Source: Paracoccaceae bacterium
GTDB lineage: Bacteria; Pseudomonadota; Alphaproteobacteria; Rhodobacterales; Rhodobacteraceae
DNA: 36,878 nt
Direction of reading: 5' to 3'
Assembly (NCBI GenBank): GCA_002697345.1
Contig: NZVE01000084.1
Coordinates: forward strand, 1-36,878
Shown here: positions 9,988 through 17,771 of the stretch, piece after piece
Layout of the letters: each line of letters begins with the position of its first letter
Position numbering within the stretch: position 1 is the stretch's first letter
Program-made: the position numbers and the translations under genes
The notes under the pieces: model-generated
Told to the model about the DNA's origin: nothing
Seen by the model: only the letters and a program-made list of their open reading frames with translations
Databases searched by the model: none

Positions 9988-10058
9988 TTACTTATTATCT
10001 GCTATATCAATAAAAACTCTTGCACCTAATATATCTTTTGGTTTACGTAATAATTAGA

Positions 10059-10134
10059 GGGTGATTAGCTCAGTTGGTAGAGCGCTTCGTTTACACCGAA
10101 GATGTCAGGAGTTCGAGTCTCTTATCACCCACCA
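10059..10134 (+). tRNA. tRNA-Val (anticodon TAC), CCA encoded
   Basis: A full cloverleaf can be drawn. The acceptor stem is GGGTGAT with ATCACCC, the D stem GCTC/GAGC, and the anticodon stem CTTCG/CGAAG around loop TTTACAC, which gives anticodon TAC (valine, GUA codons). The T arm AGGAG-TTCGAGT-CTCTT has one G-T pair. The discriminator A and encoded CCA end at 10134. Total length is 76 bases. It sits alone on the plus strand between the phosphatase gene and the end of the Liv operon. I saw no duplicated 3' end downstream that would suggest use as an integration site. Confidence 0.97.
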
Positions 10135-10177
10135 TCTTTCCTTCATAAAAATATTATAAAATAAAGTAAGTCTTATG

Positions 10178-10882
10178 CTACAGCCCAAGATAGGTCTTTT
10201 TTATTCCATCATCCGTAAGTAGGCTTTTTGCTGAGCCACTTGCCTTTATTGCCCCCAGCTCTAAGACATATGCAGAGCAAGCCGCATTCAAAGCTTTGGC
10301 AGCATTTTGTTCAACCATCAAGATAGTTACCCCTTCATTTTGTATTTGGTTTATCATATCAAAAATTTGTTCAACTACTATAGGTGCTATCCCAAGAGAT
10401 GGTTCATCTAGCATTAAAAGCTTTGGTCTGGCCATTAAGCCACGCCCAATAGCAAGCATCTGCTGCTCACCACCACTTAATGTTCCTCCCAATTGAGTTA
10501 ACCTGTCTGAAAGAATAGGAAACATAGACAGCACTTTATCAAAATCTTCCTTAACCTGAGAATTATCCTTGCGTTGAAATGAACCCATTATTAGGTTCTC
10601 TCGCACAGTTAACCGGCTTAAAATCATACGGCCTTCTGGAACGTGAATTATGCCTAAGCTAACTATTTCGTCTGGCCTTAATTTTGTAATATCTATCCCA
10701 TCCATCATAATTGATCCGTTGTTTACTGATAGTAAGCCTGATATTGTTCGCAACAAAGTGGACTTTCCTGCCCCATTTGGGCCAATTACAGCGGTCAAAT
10801 TGCCAGTATCTATTTTTAGATTTAAGCTTTTTAAAACTGGAATATTATCATACCCAGAGGATAGATTATGAATTTCAAGCAA
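10178..10882 (-). CDS. livF: Branched-chain amino acid-type ABC transporter ATP-binding protein LivF
   Basis: This is the second ATPase of a Liv-type importer, 234 residues, the typical LivF length. Visible are Walker A GPNGAGKSTLLRTI near residue 35, the Q-loop region, the signature LSGGEQQMLAIGRGL near residue 135, Walker B LLMLDEPSLGI near residue 155, and the switch histidine region ILMVEQNAAKAL. Its start overlaps the end of livG by eight bases. It is the last gene of the five-gene unit and converges on the tRNA-Val gene. Liv-type systems also carry amides, urea, aromatic acids and other carboxylates, so the name describes the family, not the substrate. Confidence 0.95.
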   Translation of the reverse strand: MLEIHNLSSGYDNIPVLKSLNLKIDTGNLTAVIGPNGAGKSTLLRTISGLLSVNNGSIMMDGIDITKLRPDEIVSLGIIHVPEGRMILSRLTVRENLIMGSFQRKDNSQVKEDFDKVLSMFPILSDRLTQLGGTLSGGEQQMLAIGRGLMARPKLLMLDEPSLGIAPIVVEQIFDMINQIQNEGVTILMVEQNAAKALNAACSAYVLELGAIKASGSAKSLLTDDGIKKTYLGL

Positions 10883-11630
10883 TAGTGTGATCCTTACCTA
10901 GATAAGCCGTTATTACATCTTTATTATTTGTGATTTCTTTTGGGCTACCTTCTGCAATCTTGTTTCCAAAATTTAAAACGGTAATACGATCGCATATCTT
11001 CATTACCAACTTCATATGATGCTCAACTAGAATTATGGCCAGTCCAGACTTTTTAAGCCCGACTATAGTCTCAGCCAGCCAATCCAACTCTAAAGGGTTC
11101 ATACCTGCTGCAGGTTCATCAAGAAGCAGTATTTTTGGCTTAAGCGCTAAAGCTCGAGCCATTTCTAGACGTTTTTTTTCGCCATAGGAGAGGGACTCCG
11201 CACGTTTATGACTTACATGGCTCAACTCAAACTCGTTGAGAAGTGCATCAGTTTCCAATCTAAATGCTCTCTCTTCATCAGTTAAAAAGGGAACGAATTT
11301 TGAAAACACTGATTTGCACTGAGTAGTTTGAGCGACTCTTATATTATCTTGTACTGTTTGACGTGAAAAAATTCTTAAATTTTGAAAAGTTCTTGCTGTG
11401 CCTAATTTTGCAATTATGTCAGCAGCTTTATTAGTTAAATCCTTTCCATCTAGTTGCACTTTACCAGAGTCTGCTTTTAATAAGCCAGTTATTAAGTTTA
11501 TTGTTGTTGTTTTCCCAGATCCATTGGGACCGATTAGACCCATTACTTCTCCACTTTTAACCGAGATATCTAAGTTTTCTAATGCCTTTAGGCCACCAAA
11601 TGATTTACTTAAACCTGTTACTTCGAACAT
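10875..11630 (-). CDS. livG: Branched-chain amino acid-type ABC transporter ATP-binding protein LivG
   Basis: This is the first ATPase of the importer, 251 residues. It shows Walker A GPNGSGKTTTINLITGLL near residue 33, the LivG-type stretch TARTFQNLRIFSRQTVQDN, the signature LSYGEKKRLEMARAL near residue 150, Walker B ILLLDEPAAGMNP, and the H-loop ILVEHHMKLVMKICDRI. LSYG in place of LSGG is normal in LivG. The start ATG shares one base with the livM stop (TAATG), and its end overlaps livF, so translation of livM, livG and livF is likely coupled. Confidence 0.96.
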   Translation of the reverse strand: MFEVTGLSKSFGGLKALENLDISVKSGEVMGLIGPNGSGKTTTINLITGLLKADSGKVQLDGKDLTNKAADIIAKLGTARTFQNLRIFSRQTVQDNIRVAQTTQCKSVFSKFVPFLTDEERAFRLETDALLNEFELSHVSHKRAESLSYGEKKRLEMARALALKPKILLLDEPAAGMNPLELDWLAETIVGLKKSGLAIILVEHHMKLVMKICDRITVLNFGNKIAEGSPKEITNNKDVITAYLGKDHTIA

Positions 11631-12556
11631 TATTTGATACCTTCATCTGGCAAATTCTTATTTTTGTTATGAGGTTTCTTATCAGAAAAAGTACCTTGTC
11701 TTAGGCTCTTTTGCTCTAAACGATATCTGATTTCATCCACGATCCCTCTGGGAAAAACTATTACTACTATTATTACGACGACCCCATACAAAATCATACG
11801 ATAATCCGCTGCAAACCTAAAAACTTCAGGTAACAGGGTCAAAACTATTGCCCCCACAATTGGTCCTGAAAAGGTATACATACCCCCAACTGCCACATAA
11901 AAAATTGAAACTAAGGCCATGTGGAAGCTAAAATTTTCTGCAAGTACATAGGAAGAATATGAGGCGTAAAGGCCACCCCCAGCTCCAGCAATCGCGGCAC
12001 CAAACATAAACATACTTACTTTAATCTTTGTAACATTAATCCCTACCGCTGCTGCCGCAGTTTCATCTTCTCGCACGGCATTTATCGACATTCCTAATCT
12101 TGATGACGCTAATAATATAAACAATAAAACTATAACAAATAATACAAGATATATTTCTGGCCATGCAGCAATTACTTTTACACCACGAAAGCCTAAAGCC
12201 CCAGCTGGACCGACTATCCGTTCACCGAGTTCTATTTGATAATTCAGATTATTAAAGAATACCCTTACAACTTCTGCAAACGCAACAGTAGCTAAGGTTA
12301 GGTAGATTCCCTTAATTTTCAGGCATGGATAACCTAAAAGCAGTCCAATAAACCCACACAAGATCGATGAAATAATAAGGGCTGAATACAAGGGCATTCC
12401 ATGCATTGTTGTTAAGATAGCCGTTACGAACGCTCCAATTGACCAAAAGCCAACCTGCGCAAGTGAGAATTGGCCTACCATTAATGTTGCAAATACACTT
12501 AAAGCTAAGAGAATATTAAGCCCAGAGATCTCAAAAAGTGCAGTGTAATAAGCCAT
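11630..12556 (-). CDS. livM: Branched-chain amino acid-type ABC transporter permease LivM
   Basis: This is one of two inner-membrane permeases of the importer, 308 residues with about nine hydrophobic helices. The EAA-like cytoplasmic loop SRLGMSINAVREDETAAAAVGINVTKIKVSMF near residues 160-185 contacts the ATPase and is the clearest LivM hallmark. The FSLAQVGFWSIGAFVTAILT region near residue 30 is also typical. A polar, lysine-rich tail of about 25 residues ends the protein. It starts three bases after the livH stop and runs into livG with a one-base overlap. Confidence 0.95.
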   Translation of the reverse strand: MAYYTALFEISGLNILLALSVFATLMVGQFSLAQVGFWSIGAFVTAILTTMHGMPLYSALIISSILCGFIGLLLGYPCLKIKGIYLTLATVAFAEVVRVFFNNLNYQIELGERIVGPAGALGFRGVKVIAAWPEIYLVLFVIVLLFILLASSRLGMSINAVREDETAAAAVGINVTKIKVSMFMFGAAIAGAGGGLYASYSSYVLAENFSFHMALVSIFYVAVGGMYTFSGPIVGAIVLTLLPEVFRFAADYRMILYGVVVIIVVIVFPRGIVDEIRYRLEQKSLRQGTFSDKKPHNKNKNLPDEGIK

Positions 12557-12559
12557 GCT

Positions 12560-13468
12560 TTAATCCCGTTCCGTGGCGTTCGTGGCAAATATACCCTGTG
12601 GTTTTACCAACAAAACAGTGAATAAAATTATAAATAGAACAGCTTCCTTGGTTTGGGCCGATATTAATCCCGCCGTTACTGTTTCAATTACACCAACAAA
12701 AAGACCACAGATCATTGCGCCGCGGACACTCCCTATACCCGCTAAAACTAAAACAACAAAACTTACCAAAAGTAAGTTTGAGCCTAGAAATGGAGTTACT
12801 GTACCATATGCGACACTTATTAGGCACCCAGCTGCTCCTGCTATCGCAGATGCCACTGCAAACACTATTATTTCAACACGGTTACCATTTATCCCCATTA
12901 ACCATGCTGCAGTTGGATTCTCTTCAACACATCTAATTGCTAGCCCACTCTTAGTATGGTGTAACCACCAGTGTAAGATACCCATTATTATTAAAGCCAT
13001 GAAGAATATAACTAAGTATGCGCCACGAATGTAAATTTCACCAAGAAAAAATACTAGATTTTCTAGCGGACTAGGGAATTCAGTTACTTCCATTGAATAG
13101 ATTGAAACTGATTGTGTTAAATTTACAAACAGCTCTTCCAGTATTAATGCCATTGCCGCACTGGTTACAAAGGGTGATAGCTCTGATCCACCTTTAAGTG
13201 GGGCAAATGCAATCTGCCTTACTATTAAGCCGACGATTGCCCCAATTATTGTTGCTGATAAAAAAGCTACAATTAAGATAATATAGCTATCTTTTCCTCC
13301 AAATAATATTGAAATGGTGGCACCGCCAAACGCTGCCACCATTAATGTTGCTCCATGAGCGATATTAAACCTATTTAAAACTCCAAAAATTAAGGTGAAA
13401 CCTATCGCTACTAGTGAATAGGTTGCACCGAAAAGTAGACCACTAATTGCGTACTCTAAAACTAACAA
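12560..13468 (-). CDS. livH: Branched-chain amino acid-type ABC transporter permease LivH
   Basis: This is the second inner-membrane permease of the importer, 302 residues. The N-terminal GLLFGATYSLVAIGFTLIFGVLNRFNIAHGA is the standard LivH opening. The cytoplasmic loop TKSGLAIRCVEENPTAAWLMGINGNRVEI near residues 175-200 is the ATPase-contact loop, and VLAGIGSVRGAMICGLFVG is the conserved late segment. It lies 34 bases after the binding-protein gene and three bases before livM. A 153-codon open frame runs antisense to it but lacks any coding features. Confidence 0.95.
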   Translation of the reverse strand: MLVLEYAISGLLFGATYSLVAIGFTLIFGVLNRFNIAHGATLMVAAFGGATISILFGGKDSYIILIVAFLSATIIGAIVGLIVRQIAFAPLKGGSELSPFVTSAAMALILEELFVNLTQSVSIYSMEVTEFPSPLENLVFFLGEIYIRGAYLVIFFMALIIMGILHWWLHHTKSGLAIRCVEENPTAAWLMGINGNRVEIIVFAVASAIAGAAGCLISVAYGTVTPFLGSNLLLVSFVVLVLAGIGSVRGAMICGLFVGVIETVTAGLISAQTKEAVLFIILFTVLLVKPQGIFATNATERD

Positions 13469-13502
13469 CCGAGAGTCCTTTTAAAGTTCAAAAAGATAAT
13501 AT

Positions 13503-14732
13503 TTAGTTTGCTTCCCATGCTTGAAACGCACTGTCCTTAATAGTTAGGATAACACCTGATTTTGGTGTATCATGGACGTCGTTGAATTCTACTGAGTAAC
13601 CACTAATACTATCAATTTTTACGGTTTCATAGGCATCTCTTAGCTTAGCACGATCACTAGCTAGACTTTCTTTTGTATTCTCTATACCAGAGTTTTGAAG
13701 GGCTTTAACTAAGAGCTGACCAGCTTCATAACCATTTACCGAAAAGAGGTTTATGTCTTCATCCCAGCGAGCTTTGAATTTTGCACGGTATGCATTTATG
13801 CCAACACCTTTATCATCGTAGGAGCTAATCATAACCATTCCGGCAGTTGCTTCGCCTCCAGAGTTAATAGTATCTGGTACAAGTTGAGAAATTCCACCAA
13901 TGAAAACTGATGGCTGCAAACGTCTACGAAAGGCTTCCTTCATAAACCCAATTCCTCTCAAGTTATCTGTAGCTAAATAAACTATATCAGGATTAACGGA
14001 TTTTATTTCTTTTACTTGTCGCGAGAATTCAGCATCTTTAGATAAGCCTGTAGCTACTGCTTTAACTTCTACCCCAAGTTTTGCTAATTCTTTGGTCATA
14101 AGTTCAGCCATAACTGGGAAATAGGGGTTATCTGTCAAGTGATAGATGGCGGCTGTTTTTGCTCCAGTATGCTTAACCATGTTCTCAACCAAAAACGAAA
14201 GAGCATAGGACTCTGCAAATGAATTACGAAAACCCCACTTACTTATTTCTCCTAAGCCTGGTGCACCCGCGGATGACGAATGTACAACTAACCCACTTCC
14301 TTGATTGGAAAGTTCATTTAAATAATTAAAAATTGCTTCTGAATTAGTAGAAGTTGTTGGACCTTTTACCATTAATACATGATCATCTAAAACTAATTTT
14401 TTTAGCCCTGCAATTGCTAATGCCGGGTCTAAACCACCGTCAGAGCCAAGTTCACCACCTCCGACAACAACTATTTTAGACTTTTTTCCATTTATTTCTA
14501 TTCCACCGGTAGCATTTACCTCTTCAATTGCGAGAAGGGTCCCTCTAGCGCCTGCTAAACCGTAGGGAGCAGCTCCGCCAGTTATTGTTTCAAGCATACC
14601 AATTCGTATAGTGCCCTCGTCCTGAAAGGCCATTACACTACTTGTTGATAACAGAGCGACTCCAGTCGCTACAGTTAATCCAAGCATCTTAGATCTTGCC
14701 AGATTAATACAGTTATTAAACATAGATTTCAT
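13503..14732 (-). CDS. Liv-type periplasmic substrate-binding protein
   Basis: This 409-residue protein opens with a basic stretch and a hydrophobic core (MLGLTVATGVALLSTSSVMA) that looks like a signal peptide cleaved before FQDEG. The mature part begins TIRIGMLETITGGAAPYG and continues as a two-lobe Peripla_BP_6 (LivK-like) binding protein, with LVLDDHVLMVKGPTTSTNSEAI, YHLTDNPYFPVMAE and DIVYLATDNLRGIGFMKEAFRR. GGGG lies about ten bases before the ATG. It is the first gene of the operon, and the tandem-box promoter is directly upstream. Subgroup features do not identify the ligand; the shared promoter with the TRAP operon argues against a plain amino-acid role. Confidence 0.92.
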   Translation of the reverse strand: MKSMFNNCINLARSKMLGLTVATGVALLSTSSVMAFQDEGTIRIGMLETITGGAAPYGLAGARGTLLAIEEVNATGGIEINGKKSKIVVVGGGELGSDGGLDPALAIAGLKKLVLDDHVLMVKGPTTSTNSEAIFNYLNELSNQGSGLVVHSSSAGAPGLGEISKWGFRNSFAESYALSFLVENMVKHTGAKTAAIYHLTDNPYFPVMAELMTKELAKLGVEVKAVATGLSKDAEFSRQVKEIKSVNPDIVYLATDNLRGIGFMKEAFRRRLQPSVFIGGISQLVPDTINSGGEATAGMVMISSYDDKGVGINAYRAKFKARWDEDINLFSVNGYEAGQLLVKALQNSGIENTKESLASDRAKLRDAYETVKIDSISGYSVEFNDVHDTPKSGVILTIKDSAFQAWEAN

Positions 14733-14796
14733 AATTTTTCCCCATTATTATTTGTTAAAATATATAATAAATATACTTTATTGCTGAATACTATTG

Positions 14797-14831
14797 TTGT
14801 CTATATAAAAAGTAAAATTGTCTATATGAAA
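14797..14831 (-). promoter_or_regulatory. Tandem TTGTC boxes and promoter region of the Liv operon
   Basis: On the plus strand two boxes read TTGTC-TATA-TAAAA (14797-14810) and TTGTC-TATA-TGAAA (14818-14831), with starts 21 bp apart. Box 1 starts 65 bp upstream of the binding-protein ATG. Between the boxes and the gene, the minus strand offers TTCAGC and TATATA about 16 bp apart as a possible sigma-70 promoter. The block 14752-14831 is nearly repeated ahead of dctP, at the same distance from the start codon. The sequence match is direct; regulator binding is inference. Confidence 0.6.
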
Positions 14832-14848
14832 AAAAATATTCATAATAA

Positions 14849-14889
14849 TAAGACACTATCTAACGAATTTCCTTAACTAGGGTGTCTTA
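14849..14889. repeat. 8-bp inverted repeat upstream of the Liv promoter boxes
   Basis: TAAGACAC (14849-14856) and GTGTCTTA (14882-14889) are perfect complements separated by 25 bases. There is no T run on either side, so a terminator is unlikely. It lies 18 bases beyond the second TTGTC box. It may be a separate operator or chance in AT-rich DNA. Confidence 0.35.
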
Positions 14890-15062
14890 ATACTCAAAGA
14901 TTTCTGACTTTCTGATTGATTTTTCTCAGGTATCTTTGGAACTGAATGGGCTAGAAATATTATATACATTGGTGAAATTGCTGAGTTCATATAAGTGTAC
15001 AAATCACTTTGAAAGAAGTCTTGCTTCCTACTACTCAATTTCGACCCTGGAATGTAACTTTT

Positions 15063-15797
15063 TTATTTACTTATTACTCGTGCACCTGGTGCTTGATCTA
15101 CTGGAGTTAATTCAATTGTACTTACGTTTACATGAAGTGGCGCACTAAGAGCAAAATTGATAGCTGCAGCTATATCCTCAGGATCAAGATTTCTGATTTG
15201 ATTGACAAATGAACTTCGAGCTTTCTCATCGGGGAATGCACTTTGAAAAAAACTTGTCGAAGTTCGTCCAGGACAGATTTCAGTATGTCTAATTTTTGTA
15301 CCGTTAAGCTCTATCCTAAGAGCGCGTGATAACGAGTGGATTGCACCTTTTGTGGCAGAGTAGACCGGTAAGCCAAGCGCATATAGGCTTGCTACTGAAC
15401 CCATTTCAATAATGTGTCCCGACTTTCGCGCGATCATTGATGGCAAGAGGGCTCGAATAACATGTACTGCCGCAGACACATTAACTGATAGCATTTCATC
15501 GACTTGCGAAGGAGTGGCCCCTAAAAAACCAGCTGAAAGATCGTGGGCAAGCCCTGCATTATTGATTAAGACGTCACATTTATAGCTATCCAAACGATCA
15601 TAAATTTGATCGGTGTTTTGCAAATCCATTGCCATTATCTCGCAGCCAGTCTCATCTTTTAGTGTCGATAACGCATCTACATCTTTGTCAATTGATAGGA
15701 CACTTAGACCTGCCTTACAAAGCATACGAACACTTGCTGCTCCAATGCCATTAGCAGCTCCAGTTACAATAGCGGTATGATAGTTGTGAATAGGCAT
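15063..15797 (-). CDS. SDR family oxidoreductase, in the TRAP operon
   Basis: This is a 244-residue classical short-chain dehydrogenase. It has the TGAANGIG dinucleotide motif near residue 12, the NNAGLAHD motif near residue 80, the catalytic serine in EMGSVASLYALG near residue 133, and the YSATK catalytic Tyr/Lys near residues 145-150. The acidic SIDKD at the end of the second strand suggests NAD(H) over NADP(H). It starts two bases after the dctM stop and is the last gene of the transporter unit, so it probably oxidises or reduces the imported compound at a hydroxyl or keto group. The exact substrate is unknown. Confidence 0.9.
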   Translation of the reverse strand: MPIHNYHTAIVTGAANGIGAASVRMLCKAGLSVLSIDKDVDALSTLKDETGCEIMAMDLQNTDQIYDRLDSYKCDVLINNAGLAHDLSAGFLGATPSQVDEMLSVNVSAAVHVIRALLPSMIARKSGHIIEMGSVASLYALGLPVYSATKGAIHSLSRALRIELNGTKIRHTEICPGRTSTSFFQSAFPDEKARSSFVNQIRNLDPEDIAAAINFALSAPLHVNVSTIELTPVDQAPGARVISK

Positions 15798-15799
15798 GT

Positions 15800-17218
15800 T
15801 CAGTCCAATAATTTAAAAGGAAGATAAGTAATAATGTCAGGGAACGCGAGAATTAGTGCTATTACTACAACGTCAGCTATTAAAAACCAGATAATCCCTT
15901 TGAAGATTTGAGTTAAGGTAGTCAGATTACCTACAACGCCTTTTATTACAAAAACATTTATACCGATTGGGGGAGTTATCATACCCATCTCAAGTAGTTT
16001 TGCAAGAAACACACCAAAAAAGACAAGGTTTATACCTGCGTCACCTAAGATTGGAAGAAAAACAGGTAATGTAAGGAGCATCGCACCAATCGGCTCAAGG
16101 AACATACCTAGAATGAGGTAAACGACGGCAATTCCAATAAGGATCATGGTTGGACCAGCGTCTAGTCCAGCGATGAAGGAAGTAAACAAATCTCCAGTTC
16201 CTGATAAAGACAGGAGCCTAGTCAATAAGTTTGCACCAATTGCTATTATAAATAATGTCCCGGTTGTTGTAAGAGTTTCAACTGTCGAATCTAAGAGCAC
16301 CTTTCGCGTCATTGAGCCATTATAAATAGCTACTAGTATTGATGATGTCGCTCCCACGGCACCTGCTTCTGTAGCGCTAAAGATGCCAGTAAACATGCCA
16401 CCAAGTATAACAATTACAATAACTCCCAGAGGCCAAGTTGGGCGAAGAGACTCAAATTTCTCCATCATGCTATGTCTTTCAGTAACAGGTGGAGCTAAGG
16501 CGGGGTTTAGTTTAACCCGTATTATAATCATTGCAGAATAAACAAAAGCAGTTAGTAAACCTACTCCTATTCCACCAAGAAATAACTGTCCAATATTCAC
16601 TTTTGCAAAGATCCCAAACAATATGAGTACAATACTTGGAGGAATTAATGCTCCCAAAGTTCCTGCTGCAGCAATGACGCCAGTAGCTAGGCTTGGAGCA
16701 TAGTTAAATCGGATCATTTCTGGAATAGCAATTCTTCCCATAGCCGCTGCACAAGCAATACTAGAGCCTGTGACTGCTGCAAAACCTGCACAAGCGAACA
16801 CTGACGCGATGGCCACACCTCCAGGCAACCTATCCAACCAGATCCGGCTAGCTGCGAACACACCTTTAGTTAATCCTGCATGATAACAAACGTAACCCAT
16901 CATTAGAAACATGGGTACAGCAGACAAAGTCCAGGAGGCTGCAAAATTATAAGCTACTGCCTCAAGCATACCCATTGCCGGGTTAATACCAATTAAGATC
17001 CAAATTCCACAAAAAGACACTAAGCCAAGTGCTATGGCTATAGGAATTCTTAGAAGTAGCAGAATAACCAAAACGGCAATGCTCAAAAGACCGATAGTTT
17101 CAAAACTCGATCGAGAAACTAGGGTCAAAACTAAGTCAAAAGCTTTAGGAATAAACAGTATAAGCAGTAGCAGAATAACCAGAGCTACAAAAAGACCCTT
17201 TGCCCTTACTTTAATCAT
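15800..17218 (-). CDS. dctM: TRAP transporter large permease (DctM family)
   Basis: This is the 12-helix, ion-coupled transport subunit of a TRAP system in the inner membrane. DctM hallmarks include RIPIAIALGLVSF near residue 58, AVPMFLMMGYVCYHAGL near residue 100, GAATAG-like SSIACAAAMGRIAIPEM near residue 155, AAGTLGALIPPSIVLILFG near residue 185, TEAGAVGA near residue 270 and GMITPPIGINVFVI near residue 425. At 472 residues it is about 45 longer than usual; the extra N-terminus is one added hydrophobic segment before the normal first helix. Its start overlaps the end of dctQ by eight bases. Confidence 0.94.
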   Translation of the reverse strand: MIKVRAKGLFVALVILLLLILFIPKAFDLVLTLVSRSSFETIGLLSIAVLVILLLLRIPIAIALGLVSFCGIWILIGINPAMGMLEAVAYNFAASWTLSAVPMFLMMGYVCYHAGLTKGVFAASRIWLDRLPGGVAIASVFACAGFAAVTGSSIACAAAMGRIAIPEMIRFNYAPSLATGVIAAAGTLGALIPPSIVLILFGIFAKVNIGQLFLGGIGVGLLTAFVYSAMIIIRVKLNPALAPPVTERHSMMEKFESLRPTWPLGVIVIVILGGMFTGIFSATEAGAVGATSSILVAIYNGSMTRKVLLDSTVETLTTTGTLFIIAIGANLLTRLLSLSGTGDLFTSFIAGLDAGPTMILIGIAVVYLILGMFLEPIGAMLLTLPVFLPILGDAGINLVFFGVFLAKLLEMGMITPPIGINVFVIKGVVGNLTTLTQIFKGIIWFLIADVVVIALILAFPDIITYLPFKLLD

Positions 17219-17732
17219 TAGATATTGGAGGTAAAGTCATATCCTCGCATCCCTTGAGTGTTACAGCTAGTCTATAAAAATTTATGGCTGACCAAAGACC
17301 AAAACCAATTGGCAACATAAAGTAGCCTGGCCATGAGGGGACTCGAAAGTTTAATTCAAGTACATAAGAGTTAAATTGATATTTCTCGATTGCATCCAAA
17401 AGGAAACCATATGCAGCCCCTCCTGCTGCAAAACCAACTATCAATCGAACTAAGACAAGATTCCATCTCTGTAAGACTGCTGGCAACCTATCGAAAACTA
17501 AATCTACGGCTATATGTTGTTCTAATTTTCCTGCTAAGGCAACCGGTAGAAAAGATACTATTGCCATATAATAATTTCCTACAACCGCCCCAGTAACTGG
17601 AATTGATAGAAGAAATACATTTCTTAAGATAACATCAGCGGTGATATGAACTATCATCAAAACTATAGCGGCAGACCCAACAAATGTTGAGGCTGCCGTT
17701 AATCTTAACAGTAGGTTTCCTAAAAGATTCAC
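17211..17732 (-). CDS. dctQ: TRAP transporter small permease (DctQ family)
   Basis: This 173-residue protein has four hydrophobic helices, as expected for the small membrane subunit of a TRAP transporter. The pattern VLMIVHITADVILRNVF near residue 25, with an aspartate and arginine inside and next to the helix, and EQHIAVDLVFDRLP near residue 67 are the family's clearest marks. The gene lies 39 bases after dctP and overlaps dctM by eight bases, an arrangement that keeps the two membrane subunits in balance. It says nothing about the ligand. Confidence 0.92.
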   Translation of the reverse strand: MNLLGNLLLRLTAASTFVGSAAIVLMIVHITADVILRNVFLLSIPVTGAVVGNYYMAIVSFLPVALAGKLEQHIAVDLVFDRLPAVLQRWNLVLVRLIVGFAAGGAAYGFLLDAIEKYQFNSYVLELNFRVPSWPGYFMLPIGFGLWSAINFYRLAVTLKGCEDMTLPPISND

Positions 17733-17771
17733 AAATTCTCCTACTGTTAATTTATTTTTTTAAAGCTTAAT

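Larger units (their letters stand above)
14733..15062. other. 330-bp gap between the TRAP operon end and the Liv operon start
   Basis: This gap holds the promoter region of the Liv operon (14752-14831) and an 8-bp inverted repeat at 14849-14889. About 170 bases downstream of the SDR stop show nothing I can support. A 70-codon plus-strand open frame starting at 14936 runs into the end of the SDR gene and has no ribosome site or family resemblance, so I do not call it. There is no clear terminator hairpin with a T run for the TRAP operon. Confidence 0.6.

Noticed and set aside
10059-10134. tRNA-Val as the left attachment site of a genomic island
   Set aside because: No integrase gene and no second copy of the tRNA 3' end were seen downstream; the following Liv operon looks like ordinary chromosome.
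12573-13034. A 153-codon open frame antisense to livH
   Set aside because: livH is clearly coding on the other strand, and the antisense product has low-complexity Ile/Thr/Ala composition with no domain.
14936-15148. A 70-codon plus-strand open frame in the Liv/TRAP gap
   Set aside because: It runs into the 3' end of the SDR gene on the other strand, has no ribosome site and resembles no family.
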